From: Hyphomicrobium sp.
GTDB lineage: Bacteria > Pseudomonadota > Alphaproteobacteria > Rhizobiales > Hyphomicrobiaceae
NCBI GenBank assembly: GCA_022844105.1
Contig: JALHMJ010000002.1
Span: 233,836-297,835 of the forward strand
Length of the DNA: 64,000 bases
Direction of reading: 5' to 3'
A program made the translations under genes and the position numbers. This document shows, one piece after another, positions 8,609-18,200 of this stretch. Each line of letters begins with the position of its first letter. Positions within the stretch are counted from its first letter, which is position 1. The notes below the pieces were generated by a model, which searched no databases, was not told the origin of the DNA, and saw only the letters and a program-made list of their open reading frames with translations.

Positions 8609-9559
8609 CTACGGACACGCGCTCTGATCGAGCAGCGTCAATTCCTTGAGTTCTCCCTTCAGGCGGTAATCGCCGTGGTCGATGACCAAGTCCGACGTGA
8701 TCCCGTTTTCATGGAAGCGGAAGTACATTTCATAGAGCGGCAATTGGTCGAAATGCCGGGTTTCCGGCTTGAAGTACGCGATCGACACCGGCCAGGAGCG
8801 CACGCCGTCGAGTTTACTCGCATTGCCGGCGAGCTTGGGAACCGCCTTCAAGGCATCGTTGGCCGAGACCCGGCCAATCGCGGCTGCGGTGAAGTAATAT
8901 TTCTCGCCACCCTCCGAGCCATCATAGAGGTTGCCGGAAAAGCTCCGCGCGCCAGACTTGGCCTGCTTGATGATGGCGACCGAATGATCAATTGGGAAAT
9001 AAACCGGTTCCCCAATTCGCGCTGATTTGCGCGCCGGCTTCGTCATCTCGATGTTGACCGATTGAAGGGCGCCGGGCGAACTTTCGGAGATCTTGGCAGC
9101 CGGAACCTTCTTGAGTGCAATAGCGCCCTTGGCATCCGATTTCGTCGCCGTCCCCTGCGTCTGCTCGGCCATTTGGTCATTGCTGTAAGTCGAGGACGAA
9201 AAGCGCATACGCCGCGCCAGCGCATCTTCCCAGCTCGACGTCCTCAGATCCGTCGTCGAGGCTTGGCCCTCCGTGGAGGCTGTCTCGGTGACGAACCGCA
9301 TGTTCTGCGCATAGCCCTCGCACGCGCTTCCCATCAGTTCATAAACGACGCGCCCGGTGATGCTGCCGATGCTCATCGCCGGCCCGGTTTCATCGAGTGA
9401 AATGTCATACACGGCTCGATGTGGCTGCAGGCGCACGGGAGCCGCCGCGGGTGCGGCGATCTCGGCCACCGCCATCGGCGCCAATGCGCTCGCCACGGTC
9501 AGCACCGCAAGAACGGCCGGTCCGGCCAGGGTTGCACGCATCAGATTTCCTAGGGCCAA
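8609..9559 (-). CDS. eipB: EipB-family periplasmic envelope protein (DUF1849)
   Basis: A 316-residue secreted protein with a hydrophobic signal peptide (about residues 10-33, ending near AEIAAPA). The mature part starts with LQPHRAVYDISLDE, contains GRVVYELMGSACEGYAQ and ends in TLLDQSACP. These are the conserved features of DUF1849/EipB, a beta-spiral periplasmic protein needed for envelope integrity in Brucella. The two conserved cysteines (GSAC and SACP) could form the family's disulfide. The gene converges with the ROK kinase gene and is separated from the divergent RidA gene by about 130 bases. Confidence 0.85.
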   Translation of the reverse strand: MALGNLMRATLAGPAVLAVLTVASALAPMAVAEIAAPAAAPVRLQPHRAVYDISLDETGPAMSIGSITGRVVYELMGSACEGYAQNMRFVTETASTEGQASTTDLRTSSWEDALARRMRFSSSTYSNDQMAEQTQGTATKSDAKGAIALKKVPAAKISESSPGALQSVNIEMTKPARKSARIGEPVYFPIDHSVAIIKQAKSGARSFSGNLYDGSEGGEKYYFTAAAIGRVSANDALKAVPKLAGNASKLDGVRSWPVSIAYFKPETRHFDQLPLYEMYFRFHENGITSDLVIDHGDYRLKGELKELTLLDQSACP

Positions 9560-9690
9560 CGATTGGCCGGTTCCAGACCCGGAGGGTCACCCGCTGGCCG
9601 TCACAGCGGCCGATTGCAAAAGTCGTCGGTTCGGACGACAACGTGTCGTCAAACTAAGGGGTTACCGACCTCTCTTCAAGGAGATCACGG

Positions 9691-10155
9691 ATGGCAGGCG
9701 AGATCGAGGCACGTTTACAGGCATTGGGCCTTGATCTTCCGGCGGCCCCCGTACCGGTAGCAAACTATGTTCCAGCGATGCTGGCGGGAAATCTGCTCTT
9801 TATCTCAGGACAAATTGCCAAAGCCGCTGATGGCACGCTCATGACCGGATCGGTTGGAACGGACCTGACCGTCGAGGACGGGCAGAAAGCCGCCCGCTTG
9901 TGCGCCTTGAACATTCTCGCGCAGGCCAAGGCGGCCCTCGGATCGCTGGACCGCATTGCGCAGGTCGTTCGCCTGACGGGCTTCGTCAATTCCGGTGCAG
10001 GATTTGCCGATCACCCCAAAGTGGTCAACGGCGCCTCCGATCTCATGGTCGAGGTGCTCGGCGACAAGGGCCGCCATACACGCGCCGCGGTCGGAGCGTC
10101 CGGGCTGCCCGCAAACACCGCCGTCGAGGTCGATGCCGTCCTACTTGTATCCTGA
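9691..10155 (+). CDS. RidA/YjgF-family protein
   Basis: A 154-residue member of the RidA (YjgF/YER057c/UK114) superfamily, in the longer, YjgH-like branch. It shows FISGQIAKAADG, a central NILAQAKAALGSLDRI and the C-terminal HTRAAVGASGLPANTAVEVDAVL, where the Arg (H-T-R) is the residue that binds carboxylates of enamine/imine intermediates in RidA. A typical role is deamination of reactive imines from amino-acid metabolism. An SD-like AAGGAGATCACGG lies directly before the ATG at 9691. The GDPD gene follows at once. Confidence 0.88.
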   Translation: MAGEIEARLQALGLDLPAAPVPVANYVPAMLAGNLLFISGQIAKAADGTLMTGSVGTDLTVEDGQKAARLCALNILAQAKAALGSLDRIAQVVRLTGFVNSGAGFADHPKVVNGASDLMVEVLGDKGRHTRAAVGASGLPANTAVEVDAVLLVS

Positions 10156-10162
10156 GGCCGAC

Positions 10163-10921
10163 ATGCTCGATCGCGCCGCGTTTATCCGGCCCATGGCCCA
10201 TCGTGGCCTGCACAACGAAGCATTGGGCCGCGTCGAAAACACAGCCGCCGCATTCCAGGCGGCGATCGACAAAGGCTACGGCATCGAGTGCGATCTACGG
10301 CCGGCGCACGGCGGACTGCCGGTTGTCTTCCACGACGACACGATCGAACGGCTGATCGGCGGCGACGGCCGCATATCCGACTTGGCACCCAGCGCGATCG
10401 CAGCGCTGCGCACGCGCGTCGGCGGGCACAGCATTCCGACCTTCGAAGCATTGCTGTCGCTGGTCGACGGCCGCGTCCCCTTGCTTGTGGAAATCAAGAG
10501 CGAGTGGAACCCGCCCGAAATTGCGTTTCTGGCTGAAATTGCCCGCCGCGCCCTCGATTATCCCGGCGATATCGCGCTCATGTCCTTCGATCCCGACGTT
10601 ATGACCGTGATCCGCGAACTGGCCACCGAGATTCCGCGCGGCATCGTCTCCGGCAGCTACCAGGACGAGGATGGCGCACCATGGTGGCCGGATCGTATCA
10701 CCGCCGAGCGGGCGGAGCGGCTATCCAATCTTTTGGAAGCGGGCCCCGCGGCGCCCTCATTCTACGCTTATGAGCTGTCGGCACTGCCGACGCCGGTCAC
10801 CCGATACGCGCGGGAAGTGGACGGGCTACCCATTTTCACCTGGACCGTGCGCACGCCGGAAGACGTGAAACACGCCAAGTTTCACGCCAACGCGGCGATT
10901 TTCGAAGGCATCGAACTCTAG
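10163..10921 (+). CDS. Glycerophosphodiester phosphodiesterase family protein
   Basis: A 252-residue GDPD-family TIM barrel that hydrolyses glycerophosphodiesters to glycerol-3-phosphate and an alcohol. Conserved residues are HRGLHNEA (H13, R14), EN (25-26), ECDLR (E42, D44) and FHDDTIERL (H57, D58), then LLVEIKSE and SFDPDVM. No signal peptide is visible, so it is probably cytoplasmic. The start at ATG 10163 lies 7 bases after the RidA stop; a longer frame from 9995 overlaps RidA and was rejected. Its stop overlaps the stop of the opposite M48 gene. Confidence 0.9.
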   Translation: MLDRAAFIRPMAHRGLHNEALGRVENTAAAFQAAIDKGYGIECDLRPAHGGLPVVFHDDTIERLIGGDGRISDLAPSAIAALRTRVGGHSIPTFEALLSLVDGRVPLLVEIKSEWNPPEIAFLAEIARRALDYPGDIALMSFDPDVMTVIRELATEIPRGIVSGSYQDEDGAPWWPDRITAERAERLSNLLEAGPAAPSFYAYELSALPTPVTRYAREVDGLPIFTWTVRTPEDVKHAKFHANAAIFEGIEL

Positions 10922-11772
10922 CCCGCTTTTTTCGCCGCCTTCGCCCGCTCGTAAAGCGGCATCACATCTTTCAGATTGTCCTTGAACGTTTTGATCCGCG
11001 TATCACCGGATGGATGCGTCGAGAGCCACTGCGGTGGTGCCCCGCTCGCGGCCTTAGCCATCTTCTGCCACAGCGTAATGCCGGCACGAGGATCGTAGCC
11101 CGCGCGCGCGGCGAGTTCCATGCCGATCAGATCGGCTTCCGTCTCGTCGTTGCGTGAGAACTTGAGCGCCGCCAGGCTCGACCCGGCCGCACCGACGAGT
11201 TCCCCCGCCTGCCCGAACAGCAGTCCACCGATGACGCGGCTGCCGATGCTGGTCAGGTTGACTTTCGCGGTCCGCTCGCGCGCATGTTCCCAAAGCGCAT
11301 GTCCCATCTCATGCCCCATGATGACCGCGATCTCGTCGTCGGTCAGCTGCAGCTTGTCGACGATGCCGGTAAAGACCGCGATCTTTCCGCCGGGCATGCA
11401 GAAAGCATTGATCGTCGGACTGTCGAAAACGTTCACCTGCCAATCCCATTTGGCCGCCCGCTCGTTGAACTTGTTGGTGTGCGGCAGCAGATCCTTGGCG
11501 ATCCGCCGAATGCGGACGGTGCGCGGATCGTTGGCATCAAGCAGTTTGCGCTGCTGAAAGGCCTGCCGCGTCATCTGGGAATATTGGAGTTCAGCCGACT
11601 TCTCGACAGAATCCGCTGACACGAGGTTGTTGAAGATGGATTTGCGCGGCACCTTGACGCCCTCGCCGTCTTGGGCGAACGCGAGGACAGTGCCCGCCAG
11701 CACTGCCACCAGAAGCGCGGACACGCAGGCGACCAGTTGCCGGCGCGCGAAAAGACCCGAATGATTACCCAT
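10918..11772 (-). CDS. M48-family metalloprotease, exported
   Basis: A 284-residue zinc protease with an N-terminal signal or anchor helix (about 12-33). The active site HEMGHAL gives HExxH at 154-158, and the third zinc ligand is likely the Glu in NDETEADLIG. PGGKIAVFTG before it and the C-terminal WLSTHPSGDTRI are classical for periplasmic M48/BepA/LoiP-like proteases that take part in outer membrane protein quality control. No TPR region follows, so it resembles the short LoiP type. It converges with the GDPD gene with overlapping stops. Confidence 0.9.
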   Translation of the reverse strand: MGNHSGLFARRQLVACVSALLVAVLAGTVLAFAQDGEGVKVPRKSIFNNLVSADSVEKSAELQYSQMTRQAFQQRKLLDANDPRTVRIRRIAKDLLPHTNKFNERAAKWDWQVNVFDSPTINAFCMPGGKIAVFTGIVDKLQLTDDEIAVIMGHEMGHALWEHARERTAKVNLTSIGSRVIGGLLFGQAGELVGAAGSSLAALKFSRNDETEADLIGMELAARAGYDPRAGITLWQKMAKAASGAPPQWLSTHPSGDTRIKTFKDNLKDVMPLYERAKAAKKAG

Positions 11773-11847
11773 CTATAAGTGCCCTCGAATGATCCGGCTG
11801 TGGCCGTTCGAGTATCATATAGGACGGCAGCGCTACGAGGCCAACGG

Positions 11848-13029
11848 ATGGACGACGGCACCACACGGCAAGCGAAGGTGATCGGCCGGATTACCGATAT
11901 TGCGGCAGCCGACTGGGACCGGATGGCCAATCCCGATCCGGCACGCTTCAACCCGTTTATGGCCCACGCCTTCCTCGCCGCTTTTGAAACGGCGGCAACG
12001 ACAGGGCGTGATGCCGGCTGGATTCCCCAGCACATCGTCCTGGAAAACTCGGCCGGCGATGTGGAGGCGGCCATGCCTCTTTACGTCAAGACGCACAGCC
12101 GCGGTGAATACGTCTTCGATCACGCCTTCGCGGAAGCCTATCAGCGAGCCGGCGGGCGCTACTACCCCAAGCTCCAGGTCGCCGTCCCGTTCACGCCCGT
12201 GCCGGGGCCCCGGCTTCTCGTCGACGCGCAAGCCGACCGCATCACGGCGGAACAAACGCTCATCGCCGCTGGCATGACGCTGGCCGGCCGCATCGGCGCA
12301 TCGTCGCTGCACATCACGTTTCCGCAAGAAGAACAGTGGCAACGGCTCGGCGAATTTGGGCTTTTGCAGCGCACCGGCCAGCAGTTCCACTGGGCCAACC
12401 GAGGCTACCGCTCATTCGATGACTTTCTTGCTTCGCTTGCCTCCCGCAAACGCAAGATGGTGCGCAAGGAGCGCGCGGAGGCTGTCATTGGCCTCGATAT
12501 CGAAGAGGTGACGGGTGCGGCCATAACCCAAGAGCATTGGGATGCCATGTACGACTTTTACATGGACACCGGCGTGCGCAAATGGGGCCGTCCGTATCTC
12601 AACCGCGCGTTCTTCTCCGAACTCGGCCGAAGCATGTCCGCGCACTGCCTCTTGATGTTCGCCAAGCGTGGCGACCGGCGCATCGCGGGCGCGTTACACA
12701 TGATCGGCGGCGATTGTCTGTACGGCCGCTACTGGGGCTGCAACGAGCATGTCCCCTATCTCCATTTCGAATTGTGCTACTACCGCGCCATCGACTACGC
12801 GATCGCCCACGGGCTGCCCCGCGTCGAAGCCGGTGCGCAGGGCGAGCACAAACTCGCCCGTGGATATGATCCTGTGACCACCTATTCCGCGCACTGGTTC
12901 GCCGACGAGGGCCTTGCCAAAGCTGTCGCGCGATTCCTGATTGAGGAACGTCGCGCCGTGGAAGAAACCAATCTCCTCCTGGCCGATTTCGCGCCCTACA
13001 AGAAGGCCATGGCTGAAGAGCAGGATTGA
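11848..13029 (+). CDS. FemAB-like GNAT-fold protein (DUF482)
   Basis: About 393 residues from the ATG at 11848. The sequence matches the FemAB-like/DUF482 family: FNPFMAHAFLAAFE near the N-terminus, the central KRKMVRKERAEA, and the C-terminal VEAGAQGEHKLARGYDPVTTYSAHWF, which is the family's strongest motif. The fold is that of GNAT/Fem aminoacyl transferases; a role in peptidoglycan or another acyl transfer is presumed from the fold only. The gene is divergent from the M48 protease gene and precedes the HIT gene. Confidence 0.85.
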   Translation: MDDGTTRQAKVIGRITDIAAADWDRMANPDPARFNPFMAHAFLAAFETAATTGRDAGWIPQHIVLENSAGDVEAAMPLYVKTHSRGEYVFDHAFAEAYQRAGGRYYPKLQVAVPFTPVPGPRLLVDAQADRITAEQTLIAAGMTLAGRIGASSLHITFPQEEQWQRLGEFGLLQRTGQQFHWANRGYRSFDDFLASLASRKRKMVRKERAEAVIGLDIEEVTGAAITQEHWDAMYDFYMDTGVRKWGRPYLNRAFFSELGRSMSAHCLLMFAKRGDRRIAGALHMIGGDCLYGRYWGCNEHVPYLHFELCYYRAIDYAIAHGLPRVEAGAQGEHKLARGYDPVTTYSAHWFADEGLAKAVARFLIEERRAVEETNLLLADFAPYKKAMAEEQD

Positions 13030-13111
13030 TGCGAACCAGCCTACCGCCTTGACGGCTGATGTGTACTTCCCGTAATCGGCTGACCAGGATGAGCCCGCAG
13101 GAGTAAAGGTC

Positions 13112-13543
13112 ATGCCGGACGCCGCCTATGACAACGGCAACATTTTTTCAAAGATCCTGCGCGGCGAAATTCCCGCCCACAAGGTCTATGAGGACAGCGA
13201 CGTGGTCGCCTTCATGGATGTCATGCCGCAGGCGCCAGGCCACACACTCGTTGTCCCCAAGGCGGCCTCCCGCAACCTTCTCGATGCCGATGCGGATGTG
13301 CTGGCGCGGCTGCTCCCCGTCGTGCAGAAAATCGCCATCGCCGCTAAAACTGCGTTTGGCGCTGACGGCATCACCATCATGCAATTCAACGAAGCGCCGG
13401 CCGGCCAAACGGTGTTTCACCTGCACGTCCACGTCATCCCGCGCCACGAAGGCGTCGCGCTGAAGTCGCACGCCCGCGGCATGGAAAATGGGGATGTTCT
13501 GGCGAGCCACGCCGCCAAACTGAAAGCCGCGCTCGCGGTCTAA
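13112..13543 (+). CDS. HIT family hydrolase
   Basis: A 143-residue histidine-triad protein of the HinT-like branch. The triad is in FHLHVHVIPRH (His103-x-His105-x-His107), preceded by VYEDSDVVAFMDVMPQAPGHTLVVPK and QFNEAPAGQTV. HinT enzymes hydrolyse purine nucleoside phosphoramidates. The SD-like CAGGAGTAAAGG lies before ATG 13112. Confidence 0.93.
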   Translation: MPDAAYDNGNIFSKILRGEIPAHKVYEDSDVVAFMDVMPQAPGHTLVVPKAASRNLLDADADVLARLLPVVQKIAIAAKTAFGADGITIMQFNEAPAGQTVFHLHVHVIPRHEGVALKSHARGMENGDVLASHAAKLKAALAV

Positions 13544-13581
13544 GCCTCGATCACCGCGTCCAGCATGTCACCTGCGGTCGA

Positions 13582-15642
13582 TCAGGGCTTTTCGTACATC
13601 TGCCGGTAAACAGCGGCCTGCTCTTCCGGCATCCGCGGCAGCAACACGCGCATGGTCTCGTTGCCAACGAGCTTGCCGTGCCGCTTGAATGTCCAATCCG
13701 AAACCATGTCGGCGGTGAACTGGAATCGCTGCCCGATCTTGACGGTCTTGACGCTCTGCGGCTGGTTGCTGATCACGCCGGAGTATTTTTCGCCATCGCG
13801 CTTGATGCGCGTCAGCCAGAAATGTTCCGTCGTACCGTTGCCAGCAACAGCAACCTTGAGCGCGTGATCCGTCTCACCCGCGCCCGGCGTCTCATAGCTC
13901 TTCCAGAACATGCCGATCGACGCCCGCGCCTTGTGAATGGCGGCATTCATGTCTTTGTCTTCGGACAAGACCGAAATAACGCGTTCCTTCGCCACTTGTG
14001 TGGTCTGGGCCGGTGCCGCTGCGGCGGGCTTCTCGGTAACGGGCGGGGAAACGGCCGCGACCTTCGTGCTGTCCTTGAACAGCGACCCGCTCTTGCTTTC
14101 GGCAGGCTTTGCCATTTCGGTGACGGTCACCGCCGAAGCGGCGGGAGCCGCCGGAAGCGGACGAGCAACGGTGGGCGCCGGGGCTGGCGTCGCAGCCGGC
14201 TTCTCAGAGGTCACGGTCGGCGCGGGCTCCAGTGCCGCGATCTGCTTCAGCACAGGCGGCGATGCCGCGGCAGCAGCCGACGGCTTGGCTTCGACGGCCA
14301 CAATCGTCTGGGACGGCGCGGCGGCTTTGGCGGCTTCCATTTTGGCATCGGTGATGCCGTGCGGGACGATTGTCGGCATGGCTTCCGCGACGATCGGCGG
14401 ATTGGCCGGCGCCACCACGACCGCCGTCTGAGCTTTCACAACCGGCTGTGCTGCGGGACGTGCTGCAACAGGATCGCCCGGCTTGACTGCAACCGCCGCT
14501 AGCTTGTTTTGCGCAGGCACAGCTGGCGCCGTCTCTGTCTGCTTGGGCGTTGTTGTGACAGTTTCTGCCTTTGTGACGGGCAATGCCACGCCATCTTTGC
14601 GTGCCGTCATTTCGCCGGCAGCACGTGCTGCAACGGGTTCGGCCGGCTTGGTTGCAACCGCCGCTAACTTGGTTTGCGCAGGCACAGCCGTCACCGTCGG
14701 CTTGGGCGTCGTTGCGACGGTTTCCGCCTTTGTAAGGGGCAACGCCACGCCAACTTTGCTCGCCGTCATTTCGCTGGCAGCAGCGATCTCGCGCTTTTCG
14801 GGCGCAGGTGCCGTTAGAGGCACCGTTGCAGCCTTCGCCGTTACCGGTGCGGCGCTGGAAGCAGACGCCTTGCTGGCTTCGTCGCGCTCGCGATTGATCT
14901 TCTCCATCCAGTCGCCGGACTGCACCGCCTTCGGTACCGGCGTCCCGGCTCCCGCCGGAACCTTGGCGACGGTCGTCATCCACTCGCCGACAGTTGCCGC
15001 GACCGCAGTCACGGGCGCCCCGGCGAACGACCGTTTGCCGTTAGCACCGCAGCCGGCCGCGCAGCTGATTTGGTCACCTTGAGCGGAGGGATAAGGCGTG
15101 GCCGGTGCAACGGGCGGCTTGGGCAGCAACGACACGATTGAGGAGCTGAGCCCGCTCGGACATCCCGCCGTGCATACAACGACGTAGTCGTCCGGATGAG
15201 CCTGCATCAGCGGATGCAGGTCGACGCGGCCTTTGTCGGCATCGTTCTTCAGGATTTCCTTGGCGCGCCGGTCGTAATAATCGGCGCCCCGCCCATCGAG
15301 CAGCGGGTTGGCGACGGCCTTGTCCTTGGCCGGATCGCTGAATAGGGCTTTTTCGGCGCGTTTTGCTGCTTCGCGCGCCTCCGCGTCGGACGTTGCCGAC
15401 CGACGCTGCGTCGGCTTGGTCTCCTCACGAGCTTGCGGCGGCTCATCTGCGGAATCCTCGCTGCCTCCATGCAGCTTGCTATCGAAGGTATCGTTGCTGC
15501 TGGCACCCGGCGGTAGCACGTCCTGATCGGCGCTCTCTTCAACCGCGACCGACGGCGCCTCTTCCTGAGCCAGCACCGGAACCGGCATCGCCAACGCAAC
15601 CGCTGAAGCACAGACAAAGCGCGCGAGCACGGATTTGAACAT
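13582..15642 (-). CDS. Secreted Ala/Pro/Lys-rich protein with C-terminal DUF2314 domain
   Basis: A 686-residue exported protein. A signal peptide is clear (1-25, cleavage near VLAQE). Residues 40-110 are acidic and Arg-rich, two cysteine pairs occur in VVCTAGCPSG and SCAAGCGANG (about 155-200), and 260-545 is a low-complexity Ala/Pro/Val/Lys region. Within it two imperfect tandem repeats of 53-55 residues stand at 288-340 and 341-395 (EMTAxKxGVALPxTKAETV). The C-terminal about 130 residues match DUF2314: MFWKSYETPGAGETDHALKVAV, HFWLTRIKRDGEKYSGVISN and WTFKRHGKLVGNETMRVLL. The long unstructured part could span the periplasm or cell wall. Function unknown. Confidence 0.72.
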   Translation of the reverse strand: MFKSVLARFVCASAVALAMPVPVLAQEEAPSVAVEESADQDVLPPGASSNDTFDSKLHGGSEDSADEPPQAREETKPTQRRSATSDAEAREAAKRAEKALFSDPAKDKAVANPLLDGRGADYYDRRAKEILKNDADKGRVDLHPLMQAHPDDYVVVCTAGCPSGLSSSIVSLLPKPPVAPATPYPSAQGDQISCAAGCGANGKRSFAGAPVTAVAATVGEWMTTVAKVPAGAGTPVPKAVQSGDWMEKINRERDEASKASASSAAPVTAKAATVPLTAPAPEKREIAAASEMTASKVGVALPLTKAETVATTPKPTVTAVPAQTKLAAVATKPAEPVAARAAGEMTARKDGVALPVTKAETVTTTPKQTETAPAVPAQNKLAAVAVKPGDPVAARPAAQPVVKAQTAVVVAPANPPIVAEAMPTIVPHGITDAKMEAAKAAAPSQTIVAVEAKPSAAAAASPPVLKQIAALEPAPTVTSEKPAATPAPAPTVARPLPAAPAASAVTVTEMAKPAESKSGSLFKDSTKVAAVSPPVTEKPAAAAPAQTTQVAKERVISVLSEDKDMNAAIHKARASIGMFWKSYETPGAGETDHALKVAVAGNGTTEHFWLTRIKRDGEKYSGVISNQPQSVKTVKIGQRFQFTADMVSDWTFKRHGKLVGNETMRVLLPRMPEEQAAVYRQMYEKP
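14458..14781 (-). repeat. Internal tandem duplication in the DUF2314 gene
   Basis: Two adjacent coding repeats of about 160 bases encode EMTASKVGVALPLTKAETV.. and EMTARKDGVALPVTKAETV.. followed by similar Thr/Pro and KLAAVA(T/V)KP(A/G)(E/D)PVAAR segments. They are the residue 288-340 and 341-395 repeats of the host protein. Confidence 0.8.
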
Positions 15643-15745
15643 GGGAATAAGCCTGACCGATGGACCGAAAATCTGTAAATCGTCCGTTACAATCTCAAAC
15701 GCGAGTAAACGAAGTCCTTATGCCGAGCCCAAGGTGGGGCAGCGC

Positions 15746-16252
15746 TCACCGCTCATGATGGAAAACCACTGGCTGACCGGGCTCCGGATTGAGAAGAACG
15801 ACATTGCGATAGTCGGTCCCGGCGGCGGCTCGCGGCGACGGTGCCTTATCCATCGAAGCCGTTTTCATCGGCGCGGCTCGCGCGGCTCTAATAGGCGCGG
15901 CTCGCGCGGCAGGGGCCAACGTGGGAGCGGTGATTGCCCTCGGCGCCGGATTTGAAGGCGCGACAATCGTCGCGGCCGACGGGCTGTTCTCGTGTCGCTC
16001 CGGTACCGGGATGGCACCGGTTTCAATCCTGGCGGGCGGGACCACGCTCATTCCGTAATGGGCCGCGACGCAGGCATCCGTGCGCTTCATCTCTTCGAGT
16101 TTGCCGAACGCAACCTTGACGATGCGCCCTCCATCGCAAAGATAAGCCTCGTCCGCGCGCACGGTGGCAGTTCCCAGCGCCGCCAGAACGGCCAGCGACA
16201 TGAAAGCCCGTTCGAAAAATCCAAATCGTCCTGCGAACGTTCGTCCGGTCAT
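15746..16252 (-). CDS. Small exported hypothetical protein
   Basis: A 168-residue protein with a signal peptide (hydrophobic stretch 17-32 ending VRADEAYLC). The conserved-looking core is YLCDGGRIVKVAFGKLEEMKRTDACVAAHYG (36-66) with two cysteines that could pair. The rest is an Ala/Pro/Arg-rich tail containing AARAAPIRAARAAPMK. I recognise no domain. Start 16252 gives a basic n-region; Met18 is an alternative. It lies just upstream of the DUF2314 gene on the same strand and may be transcribed with it. Confidence 0.6.
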   Translation of the reverse strand: MTGRTFAGRFGFFERAFMSLAVLAALGTATVRADEAYLCDGGRIVKVAFGKLEEMKRTDACVAAHYGMSVVPPARIETGAIPVPERHENSPSAATIVAPSNPAPRAITAPTLAPAARAAPIRAARAAPMKTASMDKAPSPRAAAGTDYRNVVLLNPEPGQPVVFHHER

Positions 16253-16320
16253 GGCTGCCCCGCCTCTTTTGAGGCGCCACGTTATGGAACAGGGCTTAAG
16301 ACCTCGTTAACGCGACGCCG

Positions 16321-17925
16321 TCACGGCGAAACCGGGTAGCGCCAGAAGTCGCCTGCCGGTGTCACGATCTCATCGAGGATGGGAACGCGCTTTTTCGGCG
16401 GCCGTTCACCGGTCTGGATCAGAAGCTGCAGGTCATTGAGGAGCGCGTTGTTTTCCGCGTATCCGGAATGATTGAGCCCGAAGCTGTCTGTCGACACCGC
16501 CGTGACGTCGATCGTGTCTATGCCCGGCAACACCAGCGGCACGCCGTCGGGCACGTCGCCGGCACGCGGCACCCCGCCGTTGAATCGCCGCGACACGCCG
16601 AGCGCGAAATCGTTAGAGGCCGCATACAGCGTGATGCCGTTCGCAAGGCCTTGGATGTCCTTGGCGATGTTCTCGAAGTTATCGCGGTCGACGTCGGGCG
16701 CCGCGAGAATGATCTGGCTGATGACCACGCCCGGCGGCGACGAAGCCTTGATGTCCCTGAGCACCTGCAGCGCCGGCTGATTGCCCATGCTGTGTGCGAT
16801 GACCGACACCTTTTTCGCGCCCGTCTCCTTGATAACGAGATCGAGGAATTCGCGCATGTAGGGCACCGACTGTCCCGCGCTCTCGCGATCGTAGGTGTAG
16901 CTCGAAAGCCCGCCGCCTGATGGCCAGCTATACAGAAACGGAGCGCCGTCGAATTTCAAATCGTAGGCAATCTGCGCCGTGCGGTAGATGCCGTTATCGA
17001 ACGTCGTATTATAGCCATGCACGAAAACGAGCGCGTGGTCCTTGAAACGCTCCGACTTTGCCAGCCGCGCGCGAACGAGGGCCAAGAATTCCTCACGCGT
17101 CTGCGCCTTCAATTCCTTCATCGTAAAGTGCTTCTCCGGATCCTCCGCCTCCTCGTAAAGTGTCACGTCGAAGTATGGGATGCGGATCGCCCACGGCCGC
17201 TCGATGGTCGGTTGCACATGTGCCTTGGGAACGGTGACGAGCGCCTGACCCAACGTCAGCTTGCGGCCACGATTGAACCCGTAATCGAGCCGTTTCTCGG
17301 TCGCAGCCTCGGCCCGATCGGTGCCGTAATAAACCGGCACCACGTCGAACCCGGTGCGCTGTTCCTCGGCGGCCGTGGCCCCATCAGGTGCCGGTGTTGT
17401 CACGGGCGCCGGCGGTGGGGGGGATGCCGCACCTGATCCCTCGCCCAAACCGCGCCCGGGCGAGCTTTCCGGGACGCTTTCTGGCACGCTTTCTTGCACG
17501 CTTTCTGGCGCCGGCGCCTGGCTCACCACGGGCCCCTCAGGCTCCGCCGGCTTGGCCGCAGCCGATTTCTTCGCGGCGGCCGGCGACGACGGCTTCGCCG
17601 CGTCCCGGTCTCGCGCCGCCTCGGGAACCGGTTGCGGCGCAGCCTCGGTCGGCGCTTCGGCAACGGGCGGCGAAGGCGCTGTTGCGACCTTTGGCATGGA
17701 CAATTCGCCCGTCAGCACCATCAGCGCGACCGGCAGAACAGCCAGCGCCAACAGGCACAGCCGAGCCAGCAAACGAGCCAGCACGGGCATCGGCCGCGTC
17801 GCGCTCCAGGCAAACGCAAAGAGAATGAGCACGGCCACGGCTGCAATGCCGAAGCGCGCCAGTTCCGGTAACTCGGCCATCCACAGTCTCCCCATCGGCG
17901 CCCACCGCGCCGGCCCACGTGGCAT
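16321..17925 (-). CDS. Membrane-anchored alpha/beta hydrolase (DUF900)
   Basis: A protein of up to 534 residues. Two membrane segments lie near the N-terminus (about 25-40 and 52-74), then a Pro/Ala/Glu-rich linker that contains the short repeats ESVQESVPESVPESS (about 142-155). From about 195 a DUF900 alpha/beta hydrolase follows: VYYGTDR, the oxyanion segment FVHGYNTTFDN, the nucleophile elbow AHSMGNQ, and late Asp and His in VSTDSFGLNHSGY. The substrate is unknown; related proteins act as esterases or lipases. Start codons at 17895 (MGRLW) and 17880 (MAELP) are possible alternatives to 17925. It is divergent from meaB. Confidence 0.82.
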   Translation of the reverse strand: MPRGPARWAPMGRLWMAELPELARFGIAAVAVLILFAFAWSATRPMPVLARLLARLCLLALAVLPVALMVLTGELSMPKVATAPSPPVAEAPTEAAPQPVPEAARDRDAAKPSSPAAAKKSAAAKPAEPEGPVVSQAPAPESVQESVPESVPESSPGRGLGEGSGAASPPPPAPVTTPAPDGATAAEEQRTGFDVVPVYYGTDRAEAATEKRLDYGFNRGRKLTLGQALVTVPKAHVQPTIERPWAIRIPYFDVTLYEEAEDPEKHFTMKELKAQTREEFLALVRARLAKSERFKDHALVFVHGYNTTFDNGIYRTAQIAYDLKFDGAPFLYSWPSGGGLSSYTYDRESAGQSVPYMREFLDLVIKETGAKKVSVIAHSMGNQPALQVLRDIKASSPPGVVISQIILAAPDVDRDNFENIAKDIQGLANGITLYAASNDFALGVSRRFNGGVPRAGDVPDGVPLVLPGIDTIDVTAVSTDSFGLNHSGYAENNALLNDLQLLIQTGERPPKKRVPILDEIVTPAGDFWRYPVSP

Positions 17926-18200
17926 CCCCGTGTGCGACGCGGCAGCTTAGCCGCTCGGAACGCAAGGGCAAATCGCAAGAGAGCCCATTAACAGCCTTGA
18001 ATGACGCCAACACGAGGGCACCGCACCCTCGGCCGCCCAACGGTGCAAACGGCGACGCGACGCACCCGCGCCCCCTTGCGATCAGCTAAAATCCTGCACA
18101 TGGTCCGCGCTCCGGCTCGTGCCCGGCCAAAATGCCGGCCAACCCGCCCATTCGATAGGGTTGCACGTCCCTTCCCACTGCCGTTGGATGACCCTCCGCG

